Below are positions 35,998 through 45,655 of a stretch of 64,000 nt of DNA, one piece after another. The position numbers were made by a program, and so were the translations under genes. The notes below the pieces were generated by a model, which made no database searches, was not told where the DNA came from, and saw only the letters and a program-made list of their open reading frames with translations. Origin of the DNA: Actinomycetota bacterium (GTDB lineage: Bacteria > Actinomycetota > Actinomycetes > S36-B12 > GCA-2699445); contig JAPOIY010000006.1 of assembly GCA_029978705.1 (NCBI GenBank), positions 40,750 to 104,749 on the forward strand. Reading direction: 5' to 3'. Position 1 is the stretch's first letter. Every line of letters begins with the position of its first letter.

Positions 35998-36380
35998 CCG
36001 GTCGACGACTCGGCCGGCGGCAGCGCCTCGGCGAGGTCGATCGTGGGCCGGTCGTGCCACAGCCTCTCCAGGCCGTAGGTGGCGCGTTCCTCCTCGAGTT
36101 GCACATGCACCACCAGGTCCCCGAAGTCCACGAGCACCCAGCGGGCGCCCTGGCGGCCCTCCTTGCGGGGCGGCGGGGCCCCCGCCTGCTTCGTGCGCAC
36201 CTCGATCTCGTCCACGATCGCCGCCACCTGGCGCAGGTTCGCCCCGGAGCAGATCAGGAAGACGTCGGCGATGAACAGGACGTCGCTGACGTCGAACGCG
36301 ACGATGTCGGCCGCCTTCTTGTCCGCTGCCGCCGCGGCGGCAGCGCGCGCCCACTCGACGGCGGTGGCGGAGGCGGTCAT
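35994..36380 (-). CDS. rsfS: Ribosomal silencing factor RsfS
   Basis: A 128-residue RsfS/Iojap protein that binds L14 and blocks subunit joining when nutrients are short. Seen: DIVAFDVSDVLFIADVFLIC, the ANLRQVAAIVDEIE helix and WVLVDFGDLVVHVQLEEERATYGLERLW, the family's strongest segment. The ATG at 36380 overlaps the preceding LytR_C gene as ATGA. The nadD-LytR_C-rsfS-phosphatase order is typical of actinobacteria. Confidence 0.95.
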   Translation of the reverse strand: MTASATAVEWARAAAAAAADKKAADIVAFDVSDVLFIADVFLICSGANLRQVAAIVDEIEVRTKQAGAPPPRKEGRQGARWVLVDFGDLVVHVQLEEERATYGLERLWHDRPTIDLAEALPPAESSTG

Positions 36381-37636
36381 GGGGCCAGGGTAGGTGGTGC
36401 GGCGCCGGGAGACCGGTACGCGGTGCCCAGGACGACGTCGGCGTCCGCCCACGGAGCACCCTGCAGCGCTCCCCGCGGGACCCGCTCGACGGCCGCTCCG
36501 GGGGTCCCCAGAGCAGTGGCGACCTGCGTGGCCAGGGCCCGCGGCCCGCGAACCTGGATGCGGGTGCGCCGCTCGCCGGACACCCGGTCGCCCCGGCCGT
36601 CCACGAACACGAACCCGGCGCCCGTGACCGCGGCCCGCGCCCCGGACATGACCTCCGGCGTGGGGCGCGCGGCGGCCACGAGGACGCGCGCGGGCCCGTC
36701 GATCCCGGCCTGCCACTGCGCGTAGGGCAGCAGGGAGCGCAAGCGGGGGGTCGCGCCCGCGTACGACAGCCACTCCGCCGACGCGCCGGCCACCCCCACC
36801 TCCGCGGTCGGCAGGGTCTCGGTCACCGCACCGCCCGACCGCACGGCGGTGCCGAGTTCGAGCAGGAAGTCCGCCAACTCCTGCGTACCGATGGTGGTGG
36901 GCGCGAGCGCCCCCAGCGCCGTGAGGGACTCCCGGATGGCGACGTCGGAGTCCGGGAGCCGCCGCAGCGTCGGCGTGATGACCGACAGGAACCGGTCGGT
37001 GGCCGCGGCCACCGTGCCGCCGCGCACGTCGCCCACCGCGAACCAGGAGGCGTCGGTGCCGGACAGTCGCTGCCGGCCGGCGCGCAGCCGCAGGACCACG
37101 GCCCCGGTCTCGTCGCGCAGTTTCAGGGGGTCGGCCACCTCCGCCGTGACTCCACCGACGGAGTCGACCAGGCCGGCGAGCGCCTTGCGGTCCATCCGCC
37201 AGGACGCGTCCACGCGCACCCCCAGCGTCGCCGCCACCGTGTTGGCGGGCCGCAGCGTGTCGAGGGAGTCCACGGTGCGGGAGAGCGGCTGAGGGCTGAC
37301 CCCGGGAGCGGCGACCACCAGATCGGCGGGCAGGGGGACGAGGGACGCGGGGGGGGCCGTCTCGTCATCGGGGGCCACGCCGACCAGGAGGTTCCCGACG
37401 GCGCCCGTGGGGGTGGTCGCCTGCAGCAGGAGCGTCTCGCGGGTCACCGGAGCGGGGGTGGGGCTCGGGGACACGCTCGGCGCGGGACTGGGCGGCGGCG
37501 GCTCCGGTTGCCGAGTCTTGAGGTAGATGGCCCCGAACGCGACGGCGAACAGGGCGACGGCGGCGAGGCTGAGGACGAGGTGACGCGTGGTGCGTCGCAG
37601 CCGATGAGCCTCGGCTTCCTGCTCCGCTTCAGTCAC
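36377..37636 (-). CDS. LCP-like protein with LytR_C domain
   Basis: A 419-residue membrane-anchored protein: one N-terminal membrane segment (about 20-41), a Pro/Ser linker, an LCP-like region (about 65-260, with [16 protein letters not shown] and [13 protein letters not shown]), and a C-terminal LytR_C-type domain (about 310-400, [20 protein letters not shown]). LCP enzymes attach glycopolymers to peptidoglycan. The Arg-rich catalytic signature expected in this region of true LCP enzymes is not evident ([11 protein letters not shown] stands in its place), so it may be non-catalytic. The GTG start at 37636 overlaps the nadD stop as GTGA. Confidence 0.72.
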   Translation of the reverse strand: MTEAEQEAEAHRLRRTTRHLVLSLAAVALFAVAFGAIYLKTRQPEPPPPSPAPSVSPSPTPAPVTRETLLLQATTPTGAVGNLLVGVAPDDETAPPASLVPLPADLVVAAPGVSPQPLSRTVDSLDTLRPANTVAATLGVRVDASWRMDRKALAGLVDSVGGVTAEVADPLKLRDETGAVVLRLRAGRQRLSGTDASWFAVGDVRGGTVAAATDRFLSVITPTLRRLPDSDVAIRESLTALGALAPTTIGTQELADFLLELGTAVRSGGAVTETLPTAEVGVAGASAEWLSYAGATPRLRSLLPYAQWQAGIDGPARVLVAAARPTPEVMSGARAAVTGAGFVFVDGRGDRVSGERRTRIQVRGPRALATQVATALGTPGAAVERVPRGALQGAPWADADVVLGTAYRSPGAAPPTLAP

Positions 37637-38235
37637 GCACGATCCCGGTACAGCCCCGTCTTGCCGATGTAGTGGTCCACGCCGTCCGGTACGAGGTACC
37701 GCACGGGCCTGCCGTCGGCGACGCGGGCTCGGATGTCCGACGACGAGATGGCCAGGGCCGGGACCTCAATCAGACTAACCGACTGCTCGGCCAGCCCCGG
37801 TGGGGGCAACGGGTGGCCGGGGCGGCTCACCCCCACCAGGTGCGCCAGGGCGAGGACCTCGTCGGGGTCCCGCCACGTGCGGAACTGGCCGAGGGCGTCG
37901 GCTCCGGTGATGAAGAACAGCGGGCGGTCGGGACCGTAGTGCGCCCGCAGATCACGCAGGGTGTCGACGGTGTAGGTGGGCCCGGGGCGGTCGAGGTCCA
38001 CCCGGCTGACGGTGAAGCGGGGATCGGCGGCGGTGGCGAGGACGGTCATGGCCCACCGGTCGTCCCCGGGACTGATCGGCCGCCCGGACTTCTGCCACGG
38101 CCGGCCGGCCGGCACGAAGACGACCTCGGCGAGCCCGAGCCGGTGGGCGACCTCACTCGCGGCTGCGAGGTGGCCGAGGTGGATCGGGTCGAACGTCCCC
38201 CCCATGACCCCGACGGGGCCGGACGTCGCCAGCAC
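37633..38235 (-). CDS. nadD: Nicotinate-nucleotide adenylyltransferase
   Basis: Makes nicotinate adenine dinucleotide in NAD synthesis. The 200 aa begin with the nucleotidyltransferase signature [15 protein letters not shown] (residues 9-23) and end with the [21 protein letters not shown] region, the second family motif. The GTG at 38235 is the nearest in-frame start to the signature; it lies 5 bp after the stop of the 53-residue membrane-protein gene. Confidence 0.95.
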   Translation of the reverse strand: MLATSGPVGVMGGTFDPIHLGHLAAASEVAHRLGLAEVVFVPAGRPWQKSGRPISPGDDRWAMTVLATAADPRFTVSRVDLDRPGPTYTVDTLRDLRAHYGPDRPLFFITGADALGQFRTWRDPDEVLALAHLVGVSRPGHPLPPPGLAEQSVSLIEVPALAISSSDIRARVADGRPVRYLVPDGVDHYIGKTGLYRDRA

Positions 38236-38240
38236 GGGCG

Positions 38241-38402
38241 TCAGCGGTCGAGGTCGAGCCTGGTGACGACCAGCAGGAGCAGCAGGAGGATGGCCAGCGC
38301 GGACACACCGTAGACCCACGACGGCAGGGGCACGGTGCTCTCGGACTCGGCGAGTCCGGGCTCAGCCTCAGTCGCCAGCAGCGCCAACGTTCCCAGCGTC
38401 AT
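38241..38402 (-). CDS. Small single-pass membrane protein, 53 aa
   Basis: Short gene just upstream of nadD. ATG at 38402 has a strong GGAGGAA site seven bases upstream, and a TAGGCT -10 box lies about 27 bases before that. The product has an N-terminal hydrophobic stretch, an acidic linker ([11 protein letters not shown]) and a C-terminal membrane helix ([17 protein letters not shown]) followed by TRLDLDR. It ends 5 bp before the nadD start, so it is co-transcribed. No known function; strength of the initiation signals makes it likely to be real. Confidence 0.68.
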   Translation of the reverse strand: MTLGTLALLATEAEPGLAESESTVPLPSWVYGVSALAILLLLLLVVTRLDLDR

Positions 38403-38435
38403 GGTGTTCCTCCACGGTGGATTCCGGACCTCTGC

Positions 38436-38441
38436 AGCCTA
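38436..38441 (-). promoter_or_regulatory. -10 box TAGGCT for the small membrane protein and nadD operon
   Basis: Minus strand TAGGCT 33 bases before the ATG at 38402, between proA and the small gene. It would drive the small gene, nadD, LytR_C, rsfS and the phosphatase. Confidence 0.45.
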
Positions 38442-38459
38442 GCGGACCGGGTGCGGCAG

Positions 38460-39722
38460 TCACGCTCTGATGTGGCCGTCCCCGGTGATCACGAAGGTGG
38501 TCGTGGTGAGTTCGGGCAGCGCCATGGGCCCGCGGGCGTGGAGCTTCTGCGTGGAGATACCGATCTCGGCGCCGAAGCCGAGCTCGCCGCCGTCGGTGAA
38601 GCGGGTGCTGGCGTTGACGGCCACGGCCGCGCTGTCCACGCCCGCGAGGAAAGCGCCGATGGCGGCGGCGGAGTCGGACACGATCGCCTCGGTGTGTCCG
38701 GAGCTCCAGCGGCGGATGTGCTGCAGCGCCGCGTCGAGGTCGGGGACGAGGGCGACAGCGATGTCCAGGGAGTAGTACTCCGCGGCCCAGTCGACGTCGG
38801 TGGCGGGTTCGCCGGCGATGTCTGCGGCGGCCAGGGCCCGGGCGGCCGGCGGGTCGACGTGCAGCGTGACCCCGCGCGCCACCAGGGCCCGCGCCAGTTC
38901 CGGGAACAGCGTGTCGGCGAGGTCGGCGTGCACGAGCAGCGTCTCGGCCGCGTTGCACACGCTGGGCCGCTGGGTCTTGGCGTTGACCACGATGTCGACG
39001 GCCTTGCGGGGATCGGCGGCGGCATCCACGTACACGTGGCAGTTACCCACCCCCGTCTCGATCACGGGCACCTGCGCGCCGGTCACCACCCGGTTGATGA
39101 GGTCCGCGCCGCCGCGCGGGATCACCACGTCCACCTGGCCGCGGGCGGTGATGAGGGTGTCGACGGTGTCGTGTCCCGTGCCGGGCACCGCCTGGACGGC
39201 GTCCGGCGGCAGTCCTTCGTCGCTGAGTGCCTGTCGCATGGCCGCGACGAGGGCGGCGTTGGTGCGCGCAGCGCTGGACGACCCGCGCAGCAGGACCGCG
39301 TTCCCGGACTTCAGGCACAGGGCGGCGGCGTCCACGGTGACGTTGGGCCGGGCCTCGTAGATCATGCCCACCACCCCCATGGGGACCCGCACCTGACGGA
39401 CGTCCAGCCCATTGGGCAGCCGGTAGCCGCGCACCACCTGACCGACCGGGTCAGGCAATTCGATGACGACGTCGATGGCGGCGATGATCTCGGACAGCCG
39501 CTCGTCGGTGAGTGTGAGCCGATCGATCAGGCCCGCGGCGGTCCCGGAGTCCCGGGCCGCGCGCACGTCGAGGTCGTTGGCGGCGACGATCCGCTCCCGG
39601 TCCTTGTCGAGGCGGGCCGCGATCGCGGCCAGTCCGCGGTTCTTGCGGTCGGCGGTGAGCGTCCGCAGGATCACGGCGGCGTCCCGGGAGCGCCCGGCGA
39701 CGGCGGCGAATTCGGAGGTCAT
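38460..39722 (-). CDS. proA: Glutamate-5-semialdehyde dehydrogenase (gamma-glutamyl phosphate reductase)
   Basis: Second step of proline synthesis, NADPH reduction of glutamyl-5-phosphate. The 420 aa show [45 protein letters not shown] and the catalytic Cys in [14 protein letters not shown]. The C-terminal [21 protein letters not shown] completes the family pattern. The ATG at 39722 overlaps the preceding small gene as ATGA. It lies in a proB-unknown-proA unit. Confidence 0.96.
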   Translation of the reverse strand: MTSEFAAVAGRSRDAAVILRTLTADRKNRGLAAIAARLDKDRERIVAANDLDVRAARDSGTAAGLIDRLTLTDERLSEIIAAIDVVIELPDPVGQVVRGYRLPNGLDVRQVRVPMGVVGMIYEARPNVTVDAAALCLKSGNAVLLRGSSSAARTNAALVAAMRQALSDEGLPPDAVQAVPGTGHDTVDTLITARGQVDVVIPRGGADLINRVVTGAQVPVIETGVGNCHVYVDAAADPRKAVDIVVNAKTQRPSVCNAAETLLVHADLADTLFPELARALVARGVTLHVDPPAARALAAADIAGEPATDVDWAAEYYSLDIAVALVPDLDAALQHIRRWSSGHTEAIVSDSAAAIGAFLAGVDSAAVAVNASTRFTDGGELGFGAEIGISTQKLHARGPMALPELTTTTFVITGDGHIRA

Positions 39723-40117
39723 GCGTCCAGCGTAGGTGGCGGAGGCTCCAGCGGCCGCACCCCGGGTTCGAGCAGATCGACGGCCTCGGGGGATTCCGAC
39801 CAGCGGCGCCGGAACGACGGGCGGTCCAGCACCTCCACCCCGACGACCGGCCACGCGGGCAGGCCGCTGTCGGGGCGATGTTCGTCCCACAGACCCAGGG
39901 CGTGGTCGACGACCGAGCGGCAGTCCTGGCCCTCGTCCCAGTACCGCAGTTCGACGGTGTCCTCGCTGTACCGGGCGGACAGGTCGACGCCGTGGTGGAA
40001 GGCCAGGGACTCCAGGCCGGTCTGGAGTCGTGGGGGGCGCTGGGGTTGGCCGTGAAAGGTGAGGGTCACGTGCCACATGACGCCGGGGAGCCGAAGCGGG
40101 GCCGCACCCTGCGCCAT
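39719..40117 (-). CDS. Uncharacterised 132-residue protein between proB and proA
   Basis: Not recognised. It is a soluble, mixed alpha/beta-looking protein with [11 protein letters not shown] near the N terminus and [25 protein letters not shown] in the middle (single Cys), ending in a Pro-rich tail. ATG at 40117 has AGGAGGA upstream and the stop overlaps proA as ATGA, 9 bp after proB, so it is translated within the proline operon. A start at ATG 40078 is also possible. A link to proline synthesis is suggested only by position. Confidence 0.72.
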   Translation of the reverse strand: MAQGAAPLRLPGVMWHVTLTFHGQPQRPPRLQTGLESLAFHHGVDLSARYSEDTVELRYWDEGQDCRSVVDHALGLWDEHRPDSGLPAWPVVGVEVLDRPSFRRRWSESPEAVDLLEPGVRPLEPPPPTLDA

Positions 40118-40126
40118 GGCTCCTCC

Positions 40127-41236
40127 TCAGGTCAGCAGCACCAGATCGTCGCGGTGCACGACCTCGCGTTCGTAGGCCGAGCCCAACTCCGCGGCGATCT
40201 CGCGGGTCGAGCGGCCCAGCAGGCCGGGCAGTTCCGCCGAGTCGAAGTTCACCAGTCCCCGCGCCACGACACGCCCGTTTTCATCCAACAGGTCGACCGG
40301 GTCACCGGCGGAGAAATCACCGGAAACCCGCAGAATTCCGGCAGGGAGCAGGGACTTGCGCCCACCCACGACCGCGGTCACGGCCCCGGGGTCCAGCTCC
40401 AGTGCCCCGCGGGGTTCCGCCGCATGCGCCAGCCACAGCAGGCGGGTGGGCACGCGCCGGCCGGTGGGCAGGAAGCGCGTTCCCACAGCCTCACCGGCCA
40501 GTGCCGCGGCGGCGTCGTCGGCGTGCGCGAGCAGCACGGGGATGCCGGCGCCGGTGGCCAGTTCCGCGGACGCGAGCTTGGCCCGCATGCCGCCGGAGCC
40601 CATCGCGGAGCCGCGCCGGCTGATGTCGACGCCGGCGAGCGCCGCCAGGTCCGGCACCTCGGGGATGAGGTGCGACTCGGGGTCGCCGGGCGGCCCGGTG
40701 AACAGTCCCGGCACGTCGCTGAGCAGGACGAGGGCCTCGGCATGTACGAGGTGGGCCACGAGGGCGGCCAGCCGGTCGTTGTCCCCGAACCGCAGCTCCT
40801 CGGTGGCCACGGTGTCGTTCTCGTTGACGATCGGCACAACGCCGAGTTCGAGCAGCCGGTAGAGGGTGCGCTGCGCGTTGCGGTAGTGCGAGCGGCGGAC
40901 CATGTCGTCGGACGTCAGCAGGACCTGCCCGACCACCAGATCGTGGGCGGCGAAGGCCTCCGCGTACCGGGCGATCAGCGCACCCTGCCCGACGCTGGCC
41001 GCGGCCTGTTGGGTGGCGAGATCCCGCGGCCGCACCCGCAGGCCGAGGGGCCCCATGGCCCCCGCCACCGCCCCCGAACTGACCAGCACGATCTCGCGGT
41101 CGGCCCGTCCGGCGGCCGCGATCACGGAGGCGATCCGGGCGATGGCGTCGTCGTTGGGGCCCCCGGTGACCGAGGCCAGGGAGGAGGAACCGATCTTGAC
41201 GACAAGGCGCCGGGCCGTCCCGAAGACCGTCATCAC
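40127..41236 (-). CDS. proB: Glutamate 5-kinase
   Basis: First step of proline synthesis, ATP phosphorylation of glutamate. The 369 aa consist of an amino-acid-kinase domain ([56 protein letters not shown]-type [14 protein letters not shown]) and a C-terminal PUA domain from about residue 280. The start is GTG at 41236, overlapping the obg stop as GTGA, or the adjoining ATG at 41233. Confidence 0.96.
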   Translation of the reverse strand: MMTVFGTARRLVVKIGSSSLASVTGGPNDDAIARIASVIAAAGRADREIVLVSSGAVAGAMGPLGLRVRPRDLATQQAAASVGQGALIARYAEAFAAHDLVVGQVLLTSDDMVRRSHYRNAQRTLYRLLELGVVPIVNENDTVATEELRFGDNDRLAALVAHLVHAEALVLLSDVPGLFTGPPGDPESHLIPEVPDLAALAGVDISRRGSAMGSGGMRAKLASAELATGAGIPVLLAHADDAAAALAGEAVGTRFLPTGRRVPTRLLWLAHAAEPRGALELDPGAVTAVVGGRKSLLPAGILRVSGDFSAGDPVDLLDENGRVVARGLVNFDSAELPGLLGRSTREIAAELGSAYEREVVHRDDLVLLT

Positions 41237-42582
41237 TCCCCCAGCCGCTCGTCCGACCCGCGCGGCCCGCTGGGGCGGTGCTCACCCGCCTCGATGCTCG
41301 GCTGCCAGTCGAAGATCACACCACTGTCGGCGGGCCCGATGATGACGGTGCACCCCGCGGTGGCGCCCTGCGCCGCGAGTTCCTCCTCGACGCCGAGCCG
41401 GGCCAGCCGGTCTCCCAGGTAGCCGACCGCCTCGTCGTTGCCGAAGTCCGTCTGCCGCACCCAGCGTTCGGGTTGCGTGCCCTGGACGACGAAGGCGTCG
41501 CCGGAGCGAGTGACGGTGAAGCGGCGGTCGTCGACGGCGGGTGGGGTGATGACGATGGGGACAGCCTCAGCGGCTGCCGCGGGGCGCTGGGCCAGGACGT
41601 CCGCCACGGCGTACGTCAGTTGGCGCAGCCCCTCGTGGGTAGCGGCGCTGACCGGGATCACGCGGTACCCGCGGGCGACGAGTTCCGGCGTGACCAGTTC
41701 CGCCAGTTCGGCGGCGTCCGGGACATCCACCTTGTTGAGCACGACGATGCGGGGCCGGTCGGCGAACGAGCCGTAGTCGGCGAGTTCCGCCTCGATGACG
41801 TCGAGGTCGCTGAGGGGGTCGCGGCCCGGCTCCAGCGTGGCGCAGTCGATGACGTGCACGATGACGTCACAGCGTTCGATGTGCCGCAGGAAGTCCAGGC
41901 CGAGGCCCTTGCCCTGACTCGCACCCGGGATGAGGCCCGGCACGTCGGCGATGGTGAACGACGTCTCGCCGGCGGCCACGACCCCGAGGTGCGGCTCCAG
42001 CGTCGTGAACGGGTAGTCGGCGATCTTGGGCCGCGCCGCACTGAGGGCCGCGATGAGGCTGGACTTGCCCGCGCTGGGGAAGCCGACGAGCGCCGCGTCG
42101 GCGACGGTCTTCAGTTCCAGCGTCACGTCCCCGCCCTCGCCGGGTTCTCCCAGCAGCGCGAAACCGGGGGCCTTGCGGCGGGGCGAGGAGAGGGCGGCGT
42201 TGCCGAGGCCGCCGCGGCCGCCACGGGCGATGACACACGTGGCCCCCGGGGTGGCGAGGTCGGCCAGGACGGTGCCAGCGGGGTCGGACACGACGGTGCC
42301 GACGGGGACGGTGGCGATCACGTCGGCGCCATCGGAGCCGGTGCGGTTGCCGCCCTTGCCGGGGGCCCCGTTGCCCGCCTTCAGATGGGGCCGGCGGTGG
42401 AACTCCAGCAGGGTGGGGGTGGCGGGGTCGGCGACGAGGACGACCGAGCCGCCGTGTCCGCCGTTACCGCCGTCGGGGCCGCCGAGGGGTTTGAACTTCT
42501 CCCGGTGCACCGAGGCGCAACCGTTGCCGCCGTCGCCGGCGGCGGCGTGCAGGGTGACGAGGTCGATGAACGACGGGGCCAT
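41233..42582 (-). CDS. obg: GTPase Obg
   Basis: Essential GTPase in 50S assembly and stress control. The 449 aa have the glycine-rich Obg fold (residues 1-160, [15 protein letters not shown] and many GG repeats), the G domain with G1 GFPSAGKSS and G3 DVPGLI, NKVD and SAAT, and a C-terminal OCT domain, as usual in actinobacteria. ATG at 42582, 18 bp after rpmA. It belongs to the rplU-rpmA-obg-proB unit. Confidence 0.97.
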   Translation of the reverse strand: MAPSFIDLVTLHAAAGDGGNGCASVHREKFKPLGGPDGGNGGHGGSVVLVADPATPTLLEFHRRPHLKAGNGAPGKGGNRTGSDGADVIATVPVGTVVSDPAGTVLADLATPGATCVIARGGRGGLGNAALSSPRRKAPGFALLGEPGEGGDVTLELKTVADAALVGFPSAGKSSLIAALSAARPKIADYPFTTLEPHLGVVAAGETSFTIADVPGLIPGASQGKGLGLDFLRHIERCDVIVHVIDCATLEPGRDPLSDLDVIEAELADYGSFADRPRIVVLNKVDVPDAAELAELVTPELVARGYRVIPVSAATHEGLRQLTYAVADVLAQRPAAAAEAVPIVITPPAVDDRRFTVTRSGDAFVVQGTQPERWVRQTDFGNDEAVGYLGDRLARLGVEEELAAQGATAGCTVIIGPADSGVIFDWQPSIEAGEHRPSGPRGSDERLGE

Positions 42583-42600
42583 GCTGGTCCCCGTGCGCCG

Positions 42601-42855
42601 TCAGGACGCGGGACGGACGTTGACCACGCGGCGACCGCGGGCCGTGCCGAACTCGACCGTGCCATCGGCCAGCGCGAACAGCGTGTCGTCCCCGCCGCGG
42701 CCGACGTTGTCGCCCGGGTGGAAGTGGGTGCCGTGCTGCCGCACGATGATCTCGCCGGCCCCGACGACCTGGCCGCCGAACCGTTTCACGCCCAGCCGCT
42801 GGGAGTTACTGTCGCGGCCGTTCTTCGTGGAGGCCGCGCCCTTCTTGTGCGCCAT
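42601..42855 (-). CDS. rpmA: 50S ribosomal protein L27
   Basis: 84-residue L27, starting [16 protein letters not shown] with the tail that reaches the peptidyl-transferase centre, followed by [22 protein letters not shown] split by family-typical residues and [17 protein letters not shown]. No N-terminal extension needing cleavage. ATG at 42855 with GGAG upstream, 4 bp after rplU. Confidence 0.98.
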   Translation of the reverse strand: MAHKKGAASTKNGRDSNSQRLGVKRFGGQVVGAGEIIVRQHGTHFHPGDNVGRGGDDTLFALADGTVEFGTARGRRVVNVRPAS

Positions 42856-42859
42856 GAGT

Positions 42860-43171
42860 TCAGACTCCTTCGATCGCGGTGACCCGCAGCCGGGTCAGCT
42901 CCTGGCGGTGGCCCTGGCGGCGCCGGTACCCGGTCTTGTTCTTGTACCGCAGGATGCGGATCTTCTCCCCGCGGTGGTGATCGAGCACCTCGGCGGTGAC
43001 CGTGACCCCGGCCAACGCGTCAGCGTCGCTGGTGACGGCCCCTTCGGAGACGACGAGCACGGCCGGCAGGGTCACCGAGTCGCCGGGCACCCCCGTCATC
43101 CGGTTCACGTCGATCTCATCGCCGACGGCGACCTTCTCCTGATGGCCCCCGGCGCGCACGATCGCGTACAT
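42860..43171 (-). CDS. rplU: 50S ribosomal protein L21
   Basis: 103-residue L21: [20 protein letters not shown] at the N terminus and [20 protein letters not shown] near the C terminus. The ATG at 43171 has AAGGGAG upstream. A strong promoter about 110 bp upstream lies in the end of rne, giving a leader of about 100 nt that could hold regulation. Confidence 0.97.
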   Translation of the reverse strand: MYAIVRAGGHQEKVAVGDEIDVNRMTGVPGDSVTLPAVLVVSEGAVTSDADALAGVTVTAEVLDHHRGEKIRILRYKNKTGYRRRQGHRQELTRLRVTAIEGV

Positions 43172-43280
43172 GCCGCACTCCCTTGCTCTACACGCGTGAC
43201 TGGCACACGAAACGTTGTCGATCTGGTCTGTCGGACCCGGCTCCCGGGGCGCGGTGTACCTGCGCCGGAGCAACCGTCCT

Positions 43281-43310
43281 AGGCTACGGAGTCGCGTCGC
43301 TCCCGGTCAA
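43281..43310 (-). promoter_or_regulatory. Strong rplU-rpmA-obg promoter (TTGACC, 18 bp, TAGCCT) inside the rne 3' end
   Basis: -35 TTGACC at 43305-43310 and -10 TAGCCT at 43281-43286 on the minus strand, spacer 18 bp. The TAG of the -10 box is the rne stop codon (43284-43286). This is the best primary sigma-factor promoter match in the window. Confidence 0.75.
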
Positions 43311-45407
43311 ACCCGCCCCCTCGTCGCCGTTGTCCGCGGGCGCGGGGTCGGCGTCCTCCGCAGCGGTGTCGGAGGCTTCGGCGGCGTCCGGCACATCGCC
43401 GTCCTCCGCCTCCCGCGCGCGGGCGGCCGCGGCCTCGACCGGGTCGTGGGCTCCCGGGGGGCGGACGGAGCGGGGGGCCTTGCGGCTGCCGCCGCCCTTG
43501 CCCGTCACGGGCTCGGTGTGCACCTTCACGCCCCGGCCGTTGCAGCAGTCGCACGGCTCGCTGAACGTCTCCAGGAGCCCCTGGCCGATACGTTTGCGGG
43601 TCATCTGCACCAGCCCCAGGGAACTCACCTCGGCCACCTGGTGTTTGGTGCGGTCCCGGCCCAGGCACTCCACGAGACGGCGCAGCACCAGGTCCCGGTT
43701 GCTCTCCAGGACCATGTCGATGAAGTCGATGACGATGATCCCACCGATGTCGCGCAGCCGGATCTGCCGCACGATCTCCTCGGCGGCCTCCAGGTTGTTG
43801 CGGGTCACGGTCTCTTCCAGGTTGCCGCCCTTGCCGGTGAAACGGCCCGTGTTGACGTCGACCACGGTCATCGCCTCGGTGCGGTCGATCACCAGGGATC
43901 CGCCGGAGGGCAGGTACACCTTGCGGTCGAGCGCCTTGGCGAGCTGCTCGTCCACGCGGTAGTGGGCGAAGATGTCGTCGTCGGACGTCCAGAGGGTGAC
44001 CCGCTCGCTGAGGCTGGGGGCGTTCTCGCCGACGTAGTCGGTCAGGGTGGCGCCGATGTCGGAACCCGACACCACCAGTTCCGCGAAGTCGGAGTTGAAG
44101 ATGTCGCGCACGACGCGCAGGGCGAGGTCCGGCTCCGTGTGCAGCACGGCGGGTGGCTGCGCCTTCTCGGCCTTCTCCTGGATCTGGTCCCACAGCGTGG
44201 TCAGGTGCTCCACGTCGCGGGTCAGGTCCTCCTCGCTGGCGCCCTCGGCGGCGGTGCGCACGATGACGCCCGCTCCCTCCGGCAGGGCCTTGCGCAGGAT
44301 GCCGCGCAGCCGGGTGCGCTCCTTCTCGGGCAGTTTGCGGCTGATCCCCGTCATGGAGCCGTCCGGCACGTAGACGATGAACCGGCCGGGCAGGGAGATC
44401 TGGCTCGTGAGGCGGGCGCCCTTGTGGCCGACCGGGTCCTTGGTGACCTGCACCAGGACCTTGTCGCCGGACGACAGCGCCTGCTCGATCCGTTTCGGCT
44501 GCCCCTCCAGGCCGGCCGCATCCCAGTTGACCTCGCCGGCGTACAGGACGGCGTTGCGCCCCCGCCCGATGTCCACGAACGCCGCCTCCATCGAAGGCAG
44601 CACGTTCTGGACCTTGCCGAGGTAGACATTGCCCACGAGGGACGCCGCCGTCGCCTGGTTGACGTAGTGCTCGACGAGGACGCCGTCCTCGAGGACGGCG
44701 ATCTGGGTGACCGACCCCCGCTGCCGGACCACCATCGTGCGGGTCACGGACTCGCGCCGGGCCAGGAACTCGGCCTCGGTCACCAGCGGCGCGCGCCGGC
44801 GGCCGGACTCCCGGCCCTCCTTGCGTCGCTGCCGTTTCGCCTCGATGCGGGTGCTGCCCTTCAGGGCCGTCACCTCGTCCTTGGGGGAGCTGTCCTCTCC
44901 CCCGCCGCCACCGCCACCGCGGCGCCGCCGCCGACGCCGGCGGACGGTGCCGCCGTCCTCCTCGGGTTCCTCGGCGGCAGCCTCCGGCGCGGGCTGGGTC
45001 TCGTCGGGCTGGTCGGACCCGGCAGTGGTGTCGGTGTCGGTGTCCGGGGAACGCCGCCGACGCCGGGAGCGGGAGCGGGAGCGGGGCTCGGCAGGCTCGG
45101 CGGCCTCCGCCTCGTCGTCGCCCGCGGGCACCGCCGGCGCCTCGGGCGGGGGCTGGAAGAGCAGGGCGGCGCTCGTCGCGGGCGGGGCGTCCTCGGCGGC
45201 GCCGGCATCAGCGTCCGGGTCGGCTGCCGGGGCCTCGAAGTCCACGACGACGGCCGTGCGGGACCGGCCCTCTTTTGGGTCCTCGGGGGAGTCGGTCTCC
45301 GCGGAGAACTGGGGCTGGTCGGGCGGCGGGCCGGCCGCGCGGCGGGCCGCCCGGCGGCGCCGGGTGGGCGTGGTGGTCGGCTCGGTCGTGGGTTCTTCGT
45401 CGAGCAT
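43284..45407 (-). CDS. rne: Ribonuclease E/G
   Basis: Endoribonuclease for mRNA decay and rRNA processing, 707 aa. A long disordered N-terminal region (1-200) is acidic with Arg/Gly-rich islands. Then come an S1-type domain ([24 protein letters not shown]), the DNase I-like catalytic domain with [12 protein letters not shown] (Asp about 515) and IVIDFIDM (Asp about 561), and the zinc-link Cys group [10 protein letters not shown] (about 617), followed by a short acidic C terminus. ATG at 45407 has AAAGGAT upstream; an earlier in-frame start would be in the structured leader. It precedes rplU, the classic actinobacterial order. Confidence 0.95.
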   Translation of the reverse strand: MLDEEPTTEPTTTPTRRRRAARRAAGPPPDQPQFSAETDSPEDPKEGRSRTAVVVDFEAPAADPDADAGAAEDAPPATSAALLFQPPPEAPAVPAGDDEAEAAEPAEPRSRSRSRRRRRSPDTDTDTTAGSDQPDETQPAPEAAAEEPEEDGGTVRRRRRRRRGGGGGGGEDSSPKDEVTALKGSTRIEAKRQRRKEGRESGRRRAPLVTEAEFLARRESVTRTMVVRQRGSVTQIAVLEDGVLVEHYVNQATAASLVGNVYLGKVQNVLPSMEAAFVDIGRGRNAVLYAGEVNWDAAGLEGQPKRIEQALSSGDKVLVQVTKDPVGHKGARLTSQISLPGRFIVYVPDGSMTGISRKLPEKERTRLRGILRKALPEGAGVIVRTAAEGASEEDLTRDVEHLTTLWDQIQEKAEKAQPPAVLHTEPDLALRVVRDIFNSDFAELVVSGSDIGATLTDYVGENAPSLSERVTLWTSDDDIFAHYRVDEQLAKALDRKVYLPSGGSLVIDRTEAMTVVDVNTGRFTGKGGNLEETVTRNNLEAAEEIVRQIRLRDIGGIIVIDFIDMVLESNRDLVLRRLVECLGRDRTKHQVAEVSSLGLVQMTRKRIGQGLLETFSEPCDCCNGRGVKVHTEPVTGKGGGSRKAPRSVRPPGAHDPVEAAAARAREAEDGDVPDAAEASDTAAEDADPAPADNGDEGAGLTGSDATP

Positions 45408-45432
45408 GAGCCCGATCCTTTCCCGGTCCCCG

Positions 45433-45522
45433 GGTGCGTCGCACCGCACGGGAACCTGGTCCTGGGTCCGCTGGCGCGGACCATAAGTCTGTCGTCGGTC
45501 CGGGGAACCCGGAGGGCTCCCC
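45433..45522 (-). promoter_or_regulatory. Structured rne 5' leader with three hairpins
   Basis: Three perfect or near-perfect inverted repeats: GGTGC/GCACC (45433-45445, 3-nt loop), GGTCCGC/GCGGACC (45465-45482, 4-nt loop) and a 9-bp stem GGGGAACCC/GGGCTCCCC with one G-U (45502-45522, 3-nt loop). All lie in the presumed rne leader, 26-115 bases before the ATG. Autoregulatory 5' UTR hairpins are known for E. coli rne; a similar role is inferred. Confidence 0.55.
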
Positions 45523-45613
45523 TCAATGCCTGGTGCTCAACCCTGCCCGGCTCATAGGAACGCCTGGGGCGGGGCACCTGCACGGCGGTCGGCCGTGTCG
45601 GGCATCTACCGGA

Positions 45614-45619
45614 AGTATG
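45614..45619 (-). promoter_or_regulatory. -10-like CATACT for rne
   Basis: Minus strand GTGCCATACTT about 207 bases before the rne ATG, upstream of the three hairpins. -35 not evident. Confidence 0.35.
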
Positions 45620-45655
45620 GCACAGTCGGCCCTCCGGCCACGCCACCCCGACGCA

